Positions 10,582 to 23,324 of a stretch of 64,000 nucleotides of DNA are shown here, piece after piece. Source of the stretch: Dillenia suffruticosa (Eukaryota; Streptophyta; Magnoliopsida; Dilleniales; Dilleniaceae). The stretch covers positions 14,721,001 to 14,785,000 of the forward strand of contig JAVTVX010000021.1 in assembly GCA_033439265.1 (NCBI GenBank), given 5' to 3'. The notes beneath the pieces were generated by a model that saw only the letters and a list, made by a program, of their open reading frames with translations, was not told where the DNA came from and ran no database searches. A program made the translations under genes and the position numbers. Position 1 is the stretch's first letter; each line of letters opens with the position of its first letter.

Positions 10582-13500
10582 TCAAGTACTCCCAGGGAAA
10601 TTGCAACTATTGAAACCTAAAGGACCACAGAAAGTATTAGAGACATTTCAGATTGATAACAATTAATCATTTTTTTTTCTCTTTTTTCTTTTTTCACAAA
10701 GTTAAGGAGGCTTTGGTGACACAAGTTCCTATTTAGGGCACTTTCAAGAAAGCTGAAAGGCAAGGAATAAAGCACCAAAAAATTCAAAAGCTACTTATCT
10801 TTCAGTTGTTGGGGATGGCGCATGGAACCATAGAATAAGAAAGTATACTTTCTCCTCTTCCAATTCTAGTGTTTGGTACCAAAAAATATATAAACAGGAT
10901 GGATATAGTACAAACAGAGTAATAAAAAAATTATGAAAATTTGATACTATTATAAGTTACAAAATATTTGATACCGTTGTGTAAGTTACAAAATACTGGA
11001 TCATGTTGCATGTTAAGAACCATGTCTGTCACCAAATACCATTGTATCATTATCTAAAAGGTCCATACATAGGATCAACTCTTTTTTGATTATACAAGCA
11101 TAAATGGTTTGAGCCACTCCTGCAAAGACTTTAGGTCTCTTTATTTAATTGCTATCAAACTTCTGTATCAAAATGGTAAATATGTTCATGATTGAATCAG
11201 GCGGGTCCACTTTCTGTTTTTTTTGGATTAATTTCTAACTTAACAATGGATTTGATTAAAACAATGTAAAATAAGAGTAATTCAAATGAGAACTTAAACA
11301 TAGATGAAAGGAAGTACCATCCTACCCGGCAACTATACTATCTCTCTGCCCAAACTCAATCACCCGCCATGAAAGTCTAAACTCATAGGTTAATAAATAG
11401 CAACTTAGTATTTTCGGTACCCTTTGTTTGGCAAATAAATTACTGGTACAGCAGTAAGATGCTTCCATATTTCCCTAATAAAGTATAGCCTAAATATTTC
11501 TTTTCTGGACATAAAGGTCCCATTTTCATGTTCAAAAGAAGCAAGATTTTAACAAATGATAAAGAGAGATGATATCAAGCTTACTTGGATTGCCAGACGT
11601 GAGTGTTGCTGTTTGCAAGAAATCACAGTTCCATGGATTCCTGCCAGAAGTTTGGTAAAGAAGATTCATGGCATAGGCTGCATGTGATGCCACGGTGTTT
11701 GGTTCAAAACAGGTACCACCCGGTTGGATGGCACTACAGTCGAGGCCTAGGCCACAGACGTAATCGAGATTTGATTGCAATTGAGCATCGCTAACACCTG
11801 CCTTGGGCACACACCAAACTGTTTGTGTAGGTTTTGGAGATGGGGTCACTGGCTTGGGAGTTGAAGGAGTCTGCAAAACACATTATGGAGATAAAAGATC
11901 CTGAAAATCAAATGGAGATTACAATAGTGATAATAGAAAGAGATGTTATTACCTCTTTCAGGCATTCAAGATTGATTTTAATTCAACCAATAATTGGATA
12001 ATAGACTTATAGGAGTTGATTGATGTTGATTAAATATTAGTTGCAAGAGCAAAATTACTCATAGTTCATAAAGTGTCCATCTAACTAGGTGGTATCTGTT
12101 CACAAATAGAACTTTTTAAGAACTTAGCCTACTTAGGCCTCAGTCTTGCTTGATATTTTCTTTCTTTGCTTTTTTTTTTTTTTCTTTTGTTATTTCTTTT
12201 GCTAATCTGAAAGGGATGATTAGTATTGTGATCCTATCTAAGCATTACTATGAGGGCCCTGCCCCTCTCAGATATCGATCTGAGGCACAGCTGCTATTTG
12301 CTATAATCCAAACAGCCTAGTCTCATTACCACTAGACAGCCATTCTAAAATGATGACAAATACACTTCAACTGCACCACCCTTCTTTAGCAAACTTTGTC
12401 TAATGGAAATGTATAGGGTGGTCCACACCACCTTTTTTAGCATCTTGAAAGCTGTTTTATCATTTGGGTCCTCAGCAAGCTAGTCACAGATGTATTCTCC
12501 GAATGTTTTCACAATATAAACGATTTGGTCTGTCTCTCTCAATGTAAATAAAGAACTACACACCAGCATTTTCTCAAATGAACTTTTGTGCGCTCCCACT
12601 AAGTGAATCCCACGTTCAACCCCATCAATTAGCCCAAATCACATCAATCTGTAGGTCCTTAATGTGGTTTAAATCTGTTAGTTTTACAAACAGTGTTTTT
12701 TTCAAAAGAAAAGGATTCTCAGAGAAAGCAAGCATAAGCCACGTTACCATAGTTGAAGAGGTCTAACCTGGCTATTCTCTGAAAGACCGACATCATATGT
12801 CATGGAAAGATCAGGCCTAAAAAGCCCAAATGCCCGTTCAGAGGTCGGACCAGGTTTTAAATCCTCATCATAGAGAGCAAAAATATAGGTATCAATTGAG
12901 TTCCCAGGCATCAATGGGGTTCCAACCATTGATCTAAGGTGCGAGATCAAATTCCCATTATAGGCTTTCGCATTATCGATGCTCGGCCCGACTTCATTGC
13001 TATCACCTTTGTAAGGCCAACCGGTCTCCGCTACCATAATCTCAACTTCCTTAAATCCCAAAGCATTCAAAGCTGATCGAACAGCATCAACCTGCATACC
13101 GCCAAAAAATGCTAAATCATATACTTGTTAAACTTTTTATTGATACTATTTTATGATTTTATGATTTTACAATTCTACTTTTAAAATTAATTATGTATTG
13201 CCTTACTCAGATTTAACAGCCATGCCAAATTTAGTTTTCGTATTCCTTAGCTTGCAACCATAACAAAAGAAGTGAAATTATTACAATGGGACAATAAGGA
13301 CTAACTAGATGGTCCCATACATCACATGGCACACAAAAAGGCCCCATACAAAACAAATATTGTACAACGCCTCTGTAATGATTGTCATTGAAAAGAGCAA
13401 GGAACATGAAAAAAGAGTTGTAGGTGCACTTCACCTTGTATAATTGACACAACAACCTCTTCCCTCACCCCTCTTTTTTCCCTCCTAGCATTAACCATAA

Positions 13501-15728
13501 GAGACAACTTTACAAAGGACACAACAATTGTTTGCCTCCCAAAATTTATAACTCTCACTGCCGAAATTGTAAGTCTAAATACATATTATACTTTATCCCG
13601 ATAAAACTTTCAGGGTTTACCCCAGATTGTAAGCAAGTACTAGTAAAAGCATCAAATTTTTTGTTGAATCATAGATCAAATGCATGGAATTTGGGAATTT
13701 TAAGTACATTTTGCCATGCCCATAACTATAAACCTTTTTGGGAAAGGCTAGTTTGATTTGAAGTTCAAGAAAATTTGTAACAAAGTCTTGTGAGGAAGGT
13801 AAATCACTAACCACAAATAAGTGCCCCCAGTACAAGTTCAAAGTCTTCTTGTGTGAAGAAAGAACTAGGGTACACCAATAATGTGTGTCAATGCGTGTCC
13901 TAGACTGTTGTCCCCTCCACCACGTGACTCCACAATTCACCCAACCAAATCTATTAACATAGTGCATATGGTGGGGGAAGATAGATATCCATATCAAACT
14001 CCATGTTTTTAAGTAGTCTTTAGGTCGAAAATATCAATATTTTATGACAAAAGTACCTTTAAAACAAATAACATTGTCCATTAGATTTCATAAAGCAAGA
14101 CAGACTCATGAAAGCCACTGTGAGAGGATATATATTAAATTAAATTAATGCATAAAAGAAATATTTGTTTTAAGGGGGAAAAAAAACAAATGGAATTACA
14201 GAATAATTAGATCCTCTTCTAAAAAAAATCTCATTATATAAAAAAAAAAAAAAGAAATGTAAAGCAACTAGAAAATGTATGATATCCGCACAAATCAGTG
14301 TTTGGGAAACCCTAATTTCTCTGGACTTAACTTTAATTATTTTAATTTACCTCTATTTTATTTTATTCTGTCTCAAAAAAAGGGGAAAAAAAAAAGATAA
14401 AATTTAAAAGATTGAAGTCAAAGTAGACCAAAACTTACCTGAGCATCAAACATGTTCATATATTTAATCCCGTTTCCGGAATCAACCCGACCCGAATTCG
14501 GCTGAAACAAGCAAAACGCTAGCGTTTCGGGTCTCGGATCACTCTGGTACGCAAAAAAGGGGTACGGATTAACCGCAAAAGGCGATCCAGTTTCCTTCAA
14601 AAAATCCAACAGCCCCTTCATAGCATCCGAATACATAGGTTGGATCATTCCCGAACTAGGCGGGTCGGATTGCGCCATAACCGCCATGGAGTGCACCGTC
14701 GAGACCCGAATTTTACCATTGAGGTTTGCTTTTTCAAGGGCGTTTTGGACATTTTGCATTGCGGGTAAGAGACCAGAAGTAAGGGTCTGGTCATTGAGGG
14801 TTATGACCTCGTTGCCAACAGTGATGAGAGAGATGCTGGAGGAGGGGTAAAACGGTAAAACATTGGCATTGATCCATTGGGTTGCGGAGTTCGGGTCGGA
14901 TGCTAGGGTTTGGATGTCGGAGTTTGACGTTCCGATTGTGAGTTCAATTCCGGTGTTTGCTAGGGCTTTGATTATTGCCGGGTCGGATCCGTAGAGTCGG
15001 ACCTTTCCAATAGAGGTTGATTGGAGGAGCTTCGCCGTAGCCTCCGGCGGAGGTAGGTTATCGGCGACTTGGCCATAGTTTACTCCGATGAAGGATTGTG
15101 AATCTGCAAAAAGAATTCCCTTTTTCTCATTAGACAAATAGATTTTTTTTTTCACCAATAATTCAACAAGGACCAAAATGTAAATAGACATCATGGTTAT
15201 ATCCTTTCTGTGCTATAAAAAAAATATATATTAATATTATTTAAAAATTCATATAATCCAGCGGGAAACCTTTTTTCTTTTTTCAATAAATACAAACAAA
15301 TATGCACATAATTAATTAATATAATTTAGTTCAGTCATTAAAAATCCTTAACCATAACAAAAAGATTGTAAAATAAAATCATAAATAATAATAATTGTAA
15401 CTGAAATTATGTTGTTTGAATGGAAAAATCATGTTTCCTTCCAGAAAATTAAGAGCAAAACAATGGGTAGAGCTTGATTTAGTCTGGAAAAAAGGGTTTA
15501 ATTGGAGTTAGTGAAACACAATGACGAGTCAGTGGATTTTGCATGGGTAAAACTATATTTCAAAAATTGAAAAAGAAAAAAAAAGGGGGTTGGAGAGATT
15601 TTGTTTTATTGTGATCTGGGTGGAAATGAAATGTCACTAAATTTAGATAATTGTGCTAGAACAATTAATAGCGGATTCAAGTCTAGAATACTAAGATCTA
15701 ACTAAAAAGGTAAGATGATTGTTCTAAT

Positions 15729-15787
<59 letters not shown>

Positions 15788-15881
15788 ATGCCAAGTGAAA
15801 AGTCTGGAAGAAGAGAGACAAGAATATCACCATTGAAGTTTGTATTAGAGGCACCATGGCTGAAGAGTGAAGACCACCCAT
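10582..15881 (-). CDS. Glucan endo-1,3-beta-glucosidase, GH17 with X8/CBM43 domain (At4g34480-like)
   Basis: Five exons on the minus strand: 15881-15788, 15103-14439, 13091-12768, 11870-11585 and 10616-10582. Phases close, giving 467 residues. Exon 1 encodes a signal peptide (hydrophobic core MVIFLSLFF). It can start at 15881 (MGGLHSSAM) or at the in-frame ATG at 15857. The GH17 barrel follows, from FIGVNYGQVADNLP. It carries VGNEV (proton-donor Glu) and VAETGWP (nucleophile Glu). A Pro/Ser/Thr linker leads to an X8 domain beginning WCVPKAG, with the six expected cysteines. The last exon is only 35 nt (FNSCNFPGST-stop), so there is no GPI-attachment tail. The enzyme hydrolyses 1,3-beta-glucan (callose) in the cell wall or at plasmodesmata; the X8 module binds it. 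The match to the Arabidopsis glucanase-7 group is from memory and strong. Confidence 0.93.
12171..12345 (-). mobile_element. tRNA-derived SINE in glucanase intron 3
   Basis: On the minus strand the element opens with GGCTGTCTAGTGGTAATGAG, close to a tRNA A-box of the Asp/Glu type. About 55 bases later comes CAGATCGATATCTGAG, one mismatch from the B-box consensus GWTCRANNC. It ends in an A-rich tail (T-run at 12171-12183 on the plus strand). I could not find an exact target-site duplication, so it is probably old. Its 3' part differs from the SINE family of the 32-51 kb region. Confidence 0.5.
15731..15781. repeat. (GA)n microsatellite in glucanase intron 1
   Basis: About 25 uninterrupted GA units that end three bases before the splice donor of exon 1 on the plus-strand map. 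In the transcript this is a CU-rich stretch directly after the 5' splice site. Confidence 0.95.
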
Positions 15882-17900
15882 CTCTCTCTCTCTCTCTGTC
15901 TTGAGGGGTAGGGTACGTGGAGGAAGAGGAGAATAGGGGAAGAAAGAGGAATGGGAATGGACTTGGTTGGAAGGCAGAAGAAGTAGGTCAGTGGAGCAGA
16001 GGATGTGTTGGATGAGATAAAAGGACTCTAGTTCAACGGTAAAATAAAACTAAAGATTAAAAAAATGGTAAGAGAGGAATGGAATTCAACCACTTGTTTT
16101 GCTCTGTCTTCCTCTGTGGGTCCCGCTGTCTTTCCTGCATCATAAATTTACATTATCGAAGAAGAATTTTGTGTCACGTCATTCATAAAAATATTCCATT
16201 CAAAATATAATTATTAATATCATCTTTTATAAATCATAATTAATAATTTTAATCTGAGCTTAATCTTAAATTTACTCATTTAAATTAATACATTTGATTA
16301 TGCTAATCCCAAAATCCATTTTAAAAAAATATGTAAGACTCATTTTTGGGTGCCAAAATGGAAATAATTTCACATAATTTTTTAATAAATCTGGCTGTAA
16401 TCCCTATGATAAAAAAACTCTCATTTAAATATATTTTTACGATTTATGTAATAAAAAAATATATTTGGATGTAAATTATATTTAAATATTTATTTAAAAT
16501 ATTAATATAATAATAATTTTAATTATTTAATAATAGGACAAAAAACATGACTTGGAAGAGTTAATTTCTAATAAATGAAGTCAAAACACGAGTGTACGAG
16601 TCAAGCAATCTGTTTTGCCTGCCGTGGCGTGTTTACCTCACCCTTGCATACGAAGCAGCAAAAATGAATTTGAACCGCAAACAAGATCAGGATCCAAATT
16701 ACTTTTTACAATTGTTTTAAGAAATTTCTACATATTTACTATGTAAGTCATCCTTGTTTATTGAAAAATAGAAATAAATTAAAAATTCATAGTAGCTTTT
16801 GCAGTTATTAGGGTGAAGGGTGGGTTCCTTCAAAATTAAAGAAAAAAAAAAGAAGGATCGGTAAAAATGAATCAAAATTAAAAATCAAATTGAAATATAT
16901 ATAATTTTTTTGATTACTGGAATGAGAATAACAACAACGTTTCAAAATGAAATTCCTCAAATTATGAAATTTTTAAAACTTAAATGAAACATAATTTTTG
17001 AAAGGTATTTTTGAAATTTTTGATTTCAAATCCTATTTGATTTCTGAATGCTAACCCAGAGCCATATTAGCTGTTTGCAACTTTAAAATTTACCCAACTG
17101 GTTCAAAATTCTTAGCAGGATGTGGTGCCTCTACTTTCTCCTTCAGTTTCTCAAAGAAATCAAAGAGGGTGAAATTGACCAACACACTGAATCGATGAGA
17201 TACAGAATCAGTGGTGATCTTAATAATAAAAAATTTTTCGAATTTAACTTCAGTGTCTTCTTTCTATAATTTTCACTAAATCATTTCCCTTCAAAAATTT
17301 TCAAATTTGACCTTCAACCGTTTCCTTTCCAAAATTTTCCATTTCACCTTCAATCGAGTCGATTTGTGAGAATTAGCTATGCAAGTTTTCCATAGATCGG
17401 ACAGAGACCTCCAATCGACATGATTCTAAAACCGAGCAGCAGAAACAAAGCAAGGCCCGCAACCTGTTCCTTCATGTTTTTGGCTTGGTTATATTTCAAG
17501 TTTCGATCGTGGTTTTTAGAGTCTGACCATGTCGGGAAAGGGGACATTAAACTCCGGCCAGTTGGCCGTTGGTAAATGCTTTTTTTTTTTTTTTTTTGGT
17601 GAAAGTTGGTAAATGCTTTACCTCTAATCATTTTCATAGGATTTGCTTGTCCCACAAATTCAGAAGAAGGATGTATTAAACAACCGTTTACTTCTACCAA
17701 ATCTTTTCAAGCCCTAAAATTACTTCAACACAATTGAGTTTTTTCTCCTAGGTTCATGCTTTTCAAATTAATAGGAAGAACACTAGATTGAAAATTGAAT
17801 ACAGCCACTCGTCTGAGATTCTTTACTGTAAAATCAGACCTAAAGAAAAAAACATACACAACACACAAATTGTCATAGTCAAACAACCAAAAAGTTGCCA
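15882..17900. other. Intergenic: glucanase promoter and CAP1 3' flank
   Basis: The left part should contain the glucanase promoter; CT/GA runs lie just upstream of its ATG, but I see no convincing TATA box. The right part is AT-rich and leads to the 3' UTR of CAP1. The open frames here (for example 17377-17700) contain an A-run Lys tract and resemble nothing I know. Confidence 0.5.
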
Positions 17901-18164
17901 AATATAAGCATAGGTGAGTGGGGAAATACCAGTCATAATTCACAAATCCCTCAAAAAGCTCACTCATTCAACAAACTCTGCAGACGAAAAACATGCAGAA
18001 ATGCTACACCATTTTCTCCAATCAAAAGAATAAAGATAAAAAGAAAAAAGGAAATCCAAGGGTGGAGTGTGTTCTGTGTGTATGAAATTAACCGAAGAAA
18101 ATTGAAGGAATAAACAGTAGAGGCAACAAGAACCACGTTACATACATTGATGTCACTGGAAAAT

Positions 18165-21100
18165 CTAATTCCCAGAGTGAGAGACCGGAGATGTAACAAA
18201 CTGACCATCTTTGTAGACATGAACAAATTGTTGCGGCAAAGCATGCTCCCCCTGAGATAGAAAAATGGTGTCAGCTCACAAATTCGACATAATAATAACA
18301 GGCCTCTGAAAGGCATGAAAAATATGGGTGATGCTGATACACATGTATGCTAATGTTCTACACCCCATTACTTCGCCTAATACTGGGGCTGGAGAGACAC
18401 CTATGATAATAGTTAGTGTCACCTTGGCATGTGCTTCTGTTACTTATTGGTGAATGTAGACAAAACACCATGTATTCCATGTTGAGAAGAAATTTTAGAA
18501 CTTCTGTGGAAAATAAGACTAAATGTGCATTCAGAAAATCCTGTGTCCCAAAACATACAAATCAGTTCCATGGCACCGGGTCAGCTCTTGCCAACACGTA
18601 TCAGGGAAAGACAACACATGAACTAAATCAAGAATGAAGGAACAATAGCAGAAATTTAGGAGAAACATCAAAGACTTTGTGGCATGAACTGTGAACTAAA
18701 ATGGTGAATACTGTTCAGAAGAAACACCAACCAACACACTTTTATTACCATAGAGAGAATACGCCAATTGCTAACATGAGGGCAGTTTTAAGAGGTCTTT
18801 TTCTGGTACTAAATGTGCGATAAACCATCATGATGAAAAGAATAAAAAATCACCAAGCATCCCAAGAACTGCCAAAATTAAAGCATCAGCAGCCCAGACT
18901 TTGGCAGATATTTTTGACTTTTCATTGCTTCCTACTATCGAACTGATCCTCAAACATGCCGTGGCAAGAAAGCAGAAGTCAAGGAAAACAAATATTTCAG
19001 ACATCTAATTCCTTTCGCATGAAAATCTTCCAACAAAATCAAACTATAGAACACAACTCACAACTTGCACTCATGGTCACATAAAAGGGTGACGTCCGTC
19101 TAACTTGGAAGTAGGAAGGTGGAAGATAAAATATATAAGATACATATTCTTTTAACCAGTGCCAAAATTTTTCCTAGAGTCTACATTCACAAGCTTTGAT
19201 AATACCCACAAATCCCACCCAGGGGAAAAGACCAAAAAAATATGGACATGACAAACCAATTTGATAGAAAAGAACATACCCAATCATCATTGGGCCCCGC
19301 ACCAGGAACCAAAACATTAACTTCACTGGACTTAGCTGTTGTTATGGAGGTCTCCAATGAATCTTTGCTTAGATATAGTTGACAACCTGCCGTATTGTCC
19401 ACTAATATTGTAGGAGCTGAACCCTGAAATCCCCATAAAATATTAAGCTATATAAAAATACTCATGCTAAAGTGAACAAAATTACTTGATTGAAGCCTCT
19501 CTATCGACCTAATTGGCATACAATGAAGTTTAAGAGATGGCAAAGAAATCATCATCCCATCTCTATGTGAAGTGGCCAAAACATCTTATGATTGATCAGC
19601 AAAACTACCTGGCATTGCACCTCAACACCACTGCAGTTCACAATCTCACAAGCAGCAACAACATCCTGTTTTCATATTCCGATCATCTATTAAAGTCTTG
19701 AACATGTGAAAAGAAGAGAATCAAAGTTCATTCAACATCCACAAATATTCCCACCCACCATGAATACAATTCCCATCTTTGTACACTTGTCAAGGGTGAT
19801 ATTGTTAACTTTTCCTGCACAAATTTTAGACCAATAATAAGCTCTCCAAAGCTTTTCCAGGATAATATATTGAACATAACAGCAAGAAAACTTTCTAACT
19901 GGAATTTTCAAGACAAACCAAAATCCAATCCTCATAGGATGAGAAGAATTACCTTGAATCTGAAGAACAGAATCTTTGCATCCATAAATATAAACTGTTT
20001 GTTTTGAATCACAGTCGTCTATGACCAAATTCTTTTTTCCAATTTGATTCTCAACTACCCACCTGCGGCAGAGAGGAACCAACAACTTACATAACATAGA
20101 ATGTGGATTAACAACTAATTCTGCACATGTATACACATACTTAAAAAAATGCTACATACTAACTTTCGACCCATTTGAAGTTCCAACTTTGGAGGTCCTA
20201 CTTTCGAAAAAGAAGATTTACTAGTTGGAGGAGCTTCTTTTTCACCAGCACTAACAACACCAGTTCTACCAGCACGATTCTTTGTCTTCATATCATCTGT
20301 GACCTTTCTCAGACCTATAAAGAAAATAAACCAAGTTATGGCATCCCTCCATACATATACAAAATATACACTAAAAAGCAGATGAAGAAATACCAGCAGT
20401 CACAGGCTTCCCCGAACTAATTTCCTGAAAGACTGCAGCCATGCCCTCCTTAGGGCGTGATGAAGAAGCGGGTGCAGTCTCAGAACTAAATAGAGACGCA
20501 GGTGGAGGTGGAGGGGGAGCAGGGGCACCTGGTGTTGCAGCTTTTGGTGGGGCCGAAGTAACTGGTTTGCCAGTAGGACTCCAGACAGGGCCTAGAGGGT
20601 AGTAGCTCTTGACATAATCACGCAATCCAGGTAAATAAAGTTCCTTCAGTGCTTTGGCCCACTCCACATGATCCGCATCTTTGTTTCTGTATGCCACAAG
20701 GACCTGATTTCACACTATGTCAGCCAGGCCTACAAAAATATTTTCAGGACCAAATTGCTTCAGAAAAGTAAAAGTATTTTAATATGTTAAAAGAGTTGGT
20801 TAAATAGACAATATTAGCACTGGGCATAATATTTCCATGATACAACAGTGGCATAAATCACTGAAAAGGAAGTAACAAAGGCCTTTGATACATTCAGCTG
20901 CCCAGCAGAGATATGGACCAGGTAAAGAGATATAACTCATCAAAGAAGGAAGTTATACTTCACCACATGATAGGAAGGAAGATGAGGGACGGCAAGAAGA
21001 GTGTAGAAATGAGTCCTGTGATTTGGTTAATAGAATACCTTATTGTTGTAGAATTCAGCCGATTGCCAGCTTTCTTCAACATGTGCAATAGGAAGGCTCA

Positions 21101-23256
21101 TACCTATAAACAACAAAATTGAACTAGCAATGACATGAACTGATAATCTATCATCCTTTAGACTAATGACCAGTTTAATTTTCTTACCACAATCCTTGCC
21201 AGTGTATGCAATCCATGCCAAAGCTGAGAGACTATCCACTGCTGCTTTCAAGTGATTGAAAAAGTCAGATCGTCTTCCTTCTGTCATAGCATTTGCCTTC
21301 ATGATCACTTCATTCAATGGTTTGAGAAACTCAGCCAAACCTGCAAGATCAGGTTTCTGCACAATTTTTATAACAGAATCATAGTCAGGTGAGATACCCA
21401 CATAACAATCAAAAAAAGCCTTTCAACAATAAAGATAGGACTCCAAGCCATGCATACAGCAGATCAAACCATAATGCTATTAAGTAATTCTCTGTCTTAA
21501 AACCTCAATTCACCAATCAACCCACTTTAAACCCTAAATATACATGTTTCAGAATACAAATACATAAATATACATGAGCCTAATCTTTAAAGAAATTGTT
21601 TGTTTTACATGTTTGCTTGCATGTTTGCTCGAGGTCTTGGGTTCAAATCTTGCAAGTAACCTCCACTTAATCAAAAGAAGGTAATGTTGCTTACATATTA
21701 CCCGCCCTCAACACCAAGTGACCTTTAGTTGTTTCACATATGAGTTCAAAATTTGTCCATTTTCACCGTATTTTAAAATTCTGCATGCTTGGAACCCTTT
21801 TAGAAGTCAAAATGGGCCAACATGGGAAGGGGAGTTCTGGGTTCTAAATACATCAATATATCATTCCTCAACAACCTAAGCTTCTGGTGCAATAGATTGT
21901 TTTGCAATATTAGATATGGAAAATGCGAACTTACTCACTCCAACCCTAGATATTAGAAGGAAACTTCTCCCAAAACAATAAGAGTCATGAGAAAATTACA
22001 TTATATAACCTTGGCTATCCAAGAAGGTTTTTTCTTGGAACTCCTACAACTCTCAGGTTGCTATGGCATATCCTTACTGTTGTCCCAAGTCCCACCCTTC
22101 AAACAAAAATCAAAAACCCAATAATTGTGAGCATTTACTCTAAGCGCTGCAACATTTCTGAGCCCAAACACATTATTTGTCTAATGTGCTTTTCGGTGCG
22201 TGTGTTTTGTGGGCTATTACTTTTGTCCAATACGTACTGGTGCAAAGCTAAAGGCTAGTCACTGAGGTTCTGACCATTATGCTAAATGAAAATTTCCAGT
22301 TTAGCCTTCACCTCAAGCTTCTAATCTAGCACCAATTATAAAGTAAAAGCTATCTATATCATGAAAGTTGATTCAGGGGCTCGAATCGCTAATTATAGTA
22401 TGGGCAAAGATCAAGGAAAGGAACGATTTAGTTCTCTCAATGACAAAGAAGCTCAAGCACATCAAAAGAACTGAATAGATAATTATGTTTTGTCATAATC
22501 CCATTTCAATAGTTCAAAATAAGAACTAACAGATTAATCAACATGAAAATGCAAGTAGAAAAGAAAAAAATTGGTCATAATCCCATTTCGATATTTTATA
22601 TTAAGCACTAACAAATTAATCAACATGAAAATGCAACTAGAAAAGAATGAAGCACAAAATCTAACCAAATAAAGTACCATTCTTGCACTTCCAAACTCAA
22701 AAGGATCAAATAATTCCCAAAAATTTTACCTAACAAGAAGCGCATAACACCAAATTTCACATAAGATTCATTTCTGTTTCCCACTACCATTTTCTTACCC
22801 ATTGTATTTAAGCTAGGAAAGGATTTCCAATCACACACACACATTCACCATAAACACCTCCCCGTTCTAAATTCTTCGTGAAAGTTCCATTTCAAAATTC
22901 AAAATTTGACACCAACATATACTGCAATCCACTATAAGAAACAACAATTTCAAATTTCCTGAAACATTTTTAGATTAATTCACCTGAGTTTGCTTGATTT
23001 TGATGAGAAGTTCTTTCTGAACAGAAAACGCTTGTTCGAGCAGCTTCGTCACATCCAATACTTGTCCTCCGATCTTCTCCGCGGCAGTGGAAACCCTAGC
23101 CACGTAATTCCCTATCAAATCATCAAATGCAATAATCGACGGATCGGAAGAGGACACATCTCCGCCGCCACCGTCCTCCGCAGCACTAAAACCGCCGGCG
23201 GAGATCGACTCCAGTCTTCTCACCGCCGCCTCCAATCTCTCTATCAGCTTCGCCTC

Positions 23257-23259
<3 letters not shown>
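18165..23259 (-). CDS. CAP1: Cyclase-associated protein CAP1 (actin-monomer recycling)
   Basis: Ten exons on the minus strand: 23259-22984, 21356-21188, 21103-21039, 20703-20394, 20314-20164, 20062-19953, 19814-19759, 19665-19609, 19423-19280 and 18251-18165. All are GT-AG and the phases close, giving 474 residues (Arabidopsis CAP1 is about 476). The N-terminal helical domain (MEAKLIERLEAAVRRLES..., KANAMTEGRRSDFFNHLKAA, HVEESWQSAEFYNNK) is followed by HVEWAKALKELYLPGL and a Pro-rich stretch (APAPPPPPPA, near residue 235). Next come a WH2-like actin-binding segment (AVFQEISSG...GLRKVTDDMKTKN) and the C-terminal beta-helix (RKWVVENQIGKKNLVI, VYIYGCKDSVLQIQGK, DNTAGCQLYLSKDSLE), ending PVSHSGN. 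CAP binds ADP-actin and promotes nucleotide exchange and filament turnover in the cytosol. No lesion seen. Confidence 0.96.
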
Positions 23260-23260
<1 letters not shown>

Positions 23261-23295
<35 letters not shown>

Positions 23296-23296
23296 A
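23261..23296. repeat. (CT)n tract in CAP1 5' leader
   Basis: A CT dinucleotide run directly upstream of the CAP1 ATG; it reads GA on the coding strand and lies between the TATA box and the start codon. Confidence 0.9.
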
Positions 23297-23316
23297 AGTA
23301 GATCTGACGTTTGATC

Positions 23317-23324
23317 TTTATATA
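23317..23324 (-). promoter_or_regulatory. TATA box of CAP1
   Basis: The minus strand reads GTATATAAAG here, about 60 bases upstream of the CAP1 ATG. The short spacing implies a very short 5' UTR made mostly of the GA run. Confidence 0.55.

Noticed and set aside
14418-15194. Alternative glucanase N-terminus MMSIYILVLVELLVKKK read without intron 1
   Set aside because: It is intron sequence upstream of the exon 2 acceptor. The exon at 15788-15881 supplies a better signal peptide in the correct phase with canonical splice sites.
15788-15881. Apparent phase error between glucanase exons 1 and 2
   Set aside because: It came from a misread reverse complement on first pass. On re-reading, the exon is 94 nt and joins exon 2 in phase with GT-AG.
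17377-17700. Minus-strand frame of 107 codons downstream of CAP1
   Set aside because: Contains an A-run Lys tract, has no recognisable domain and no splice context.
21600-21760. B-box-like GGTTCAAATC in a CAP1 intron
   Set aside because: No convincing A-box upstream, no A-tail and no duplication, so an isolated match is not enough for a SINE or tRNA call.
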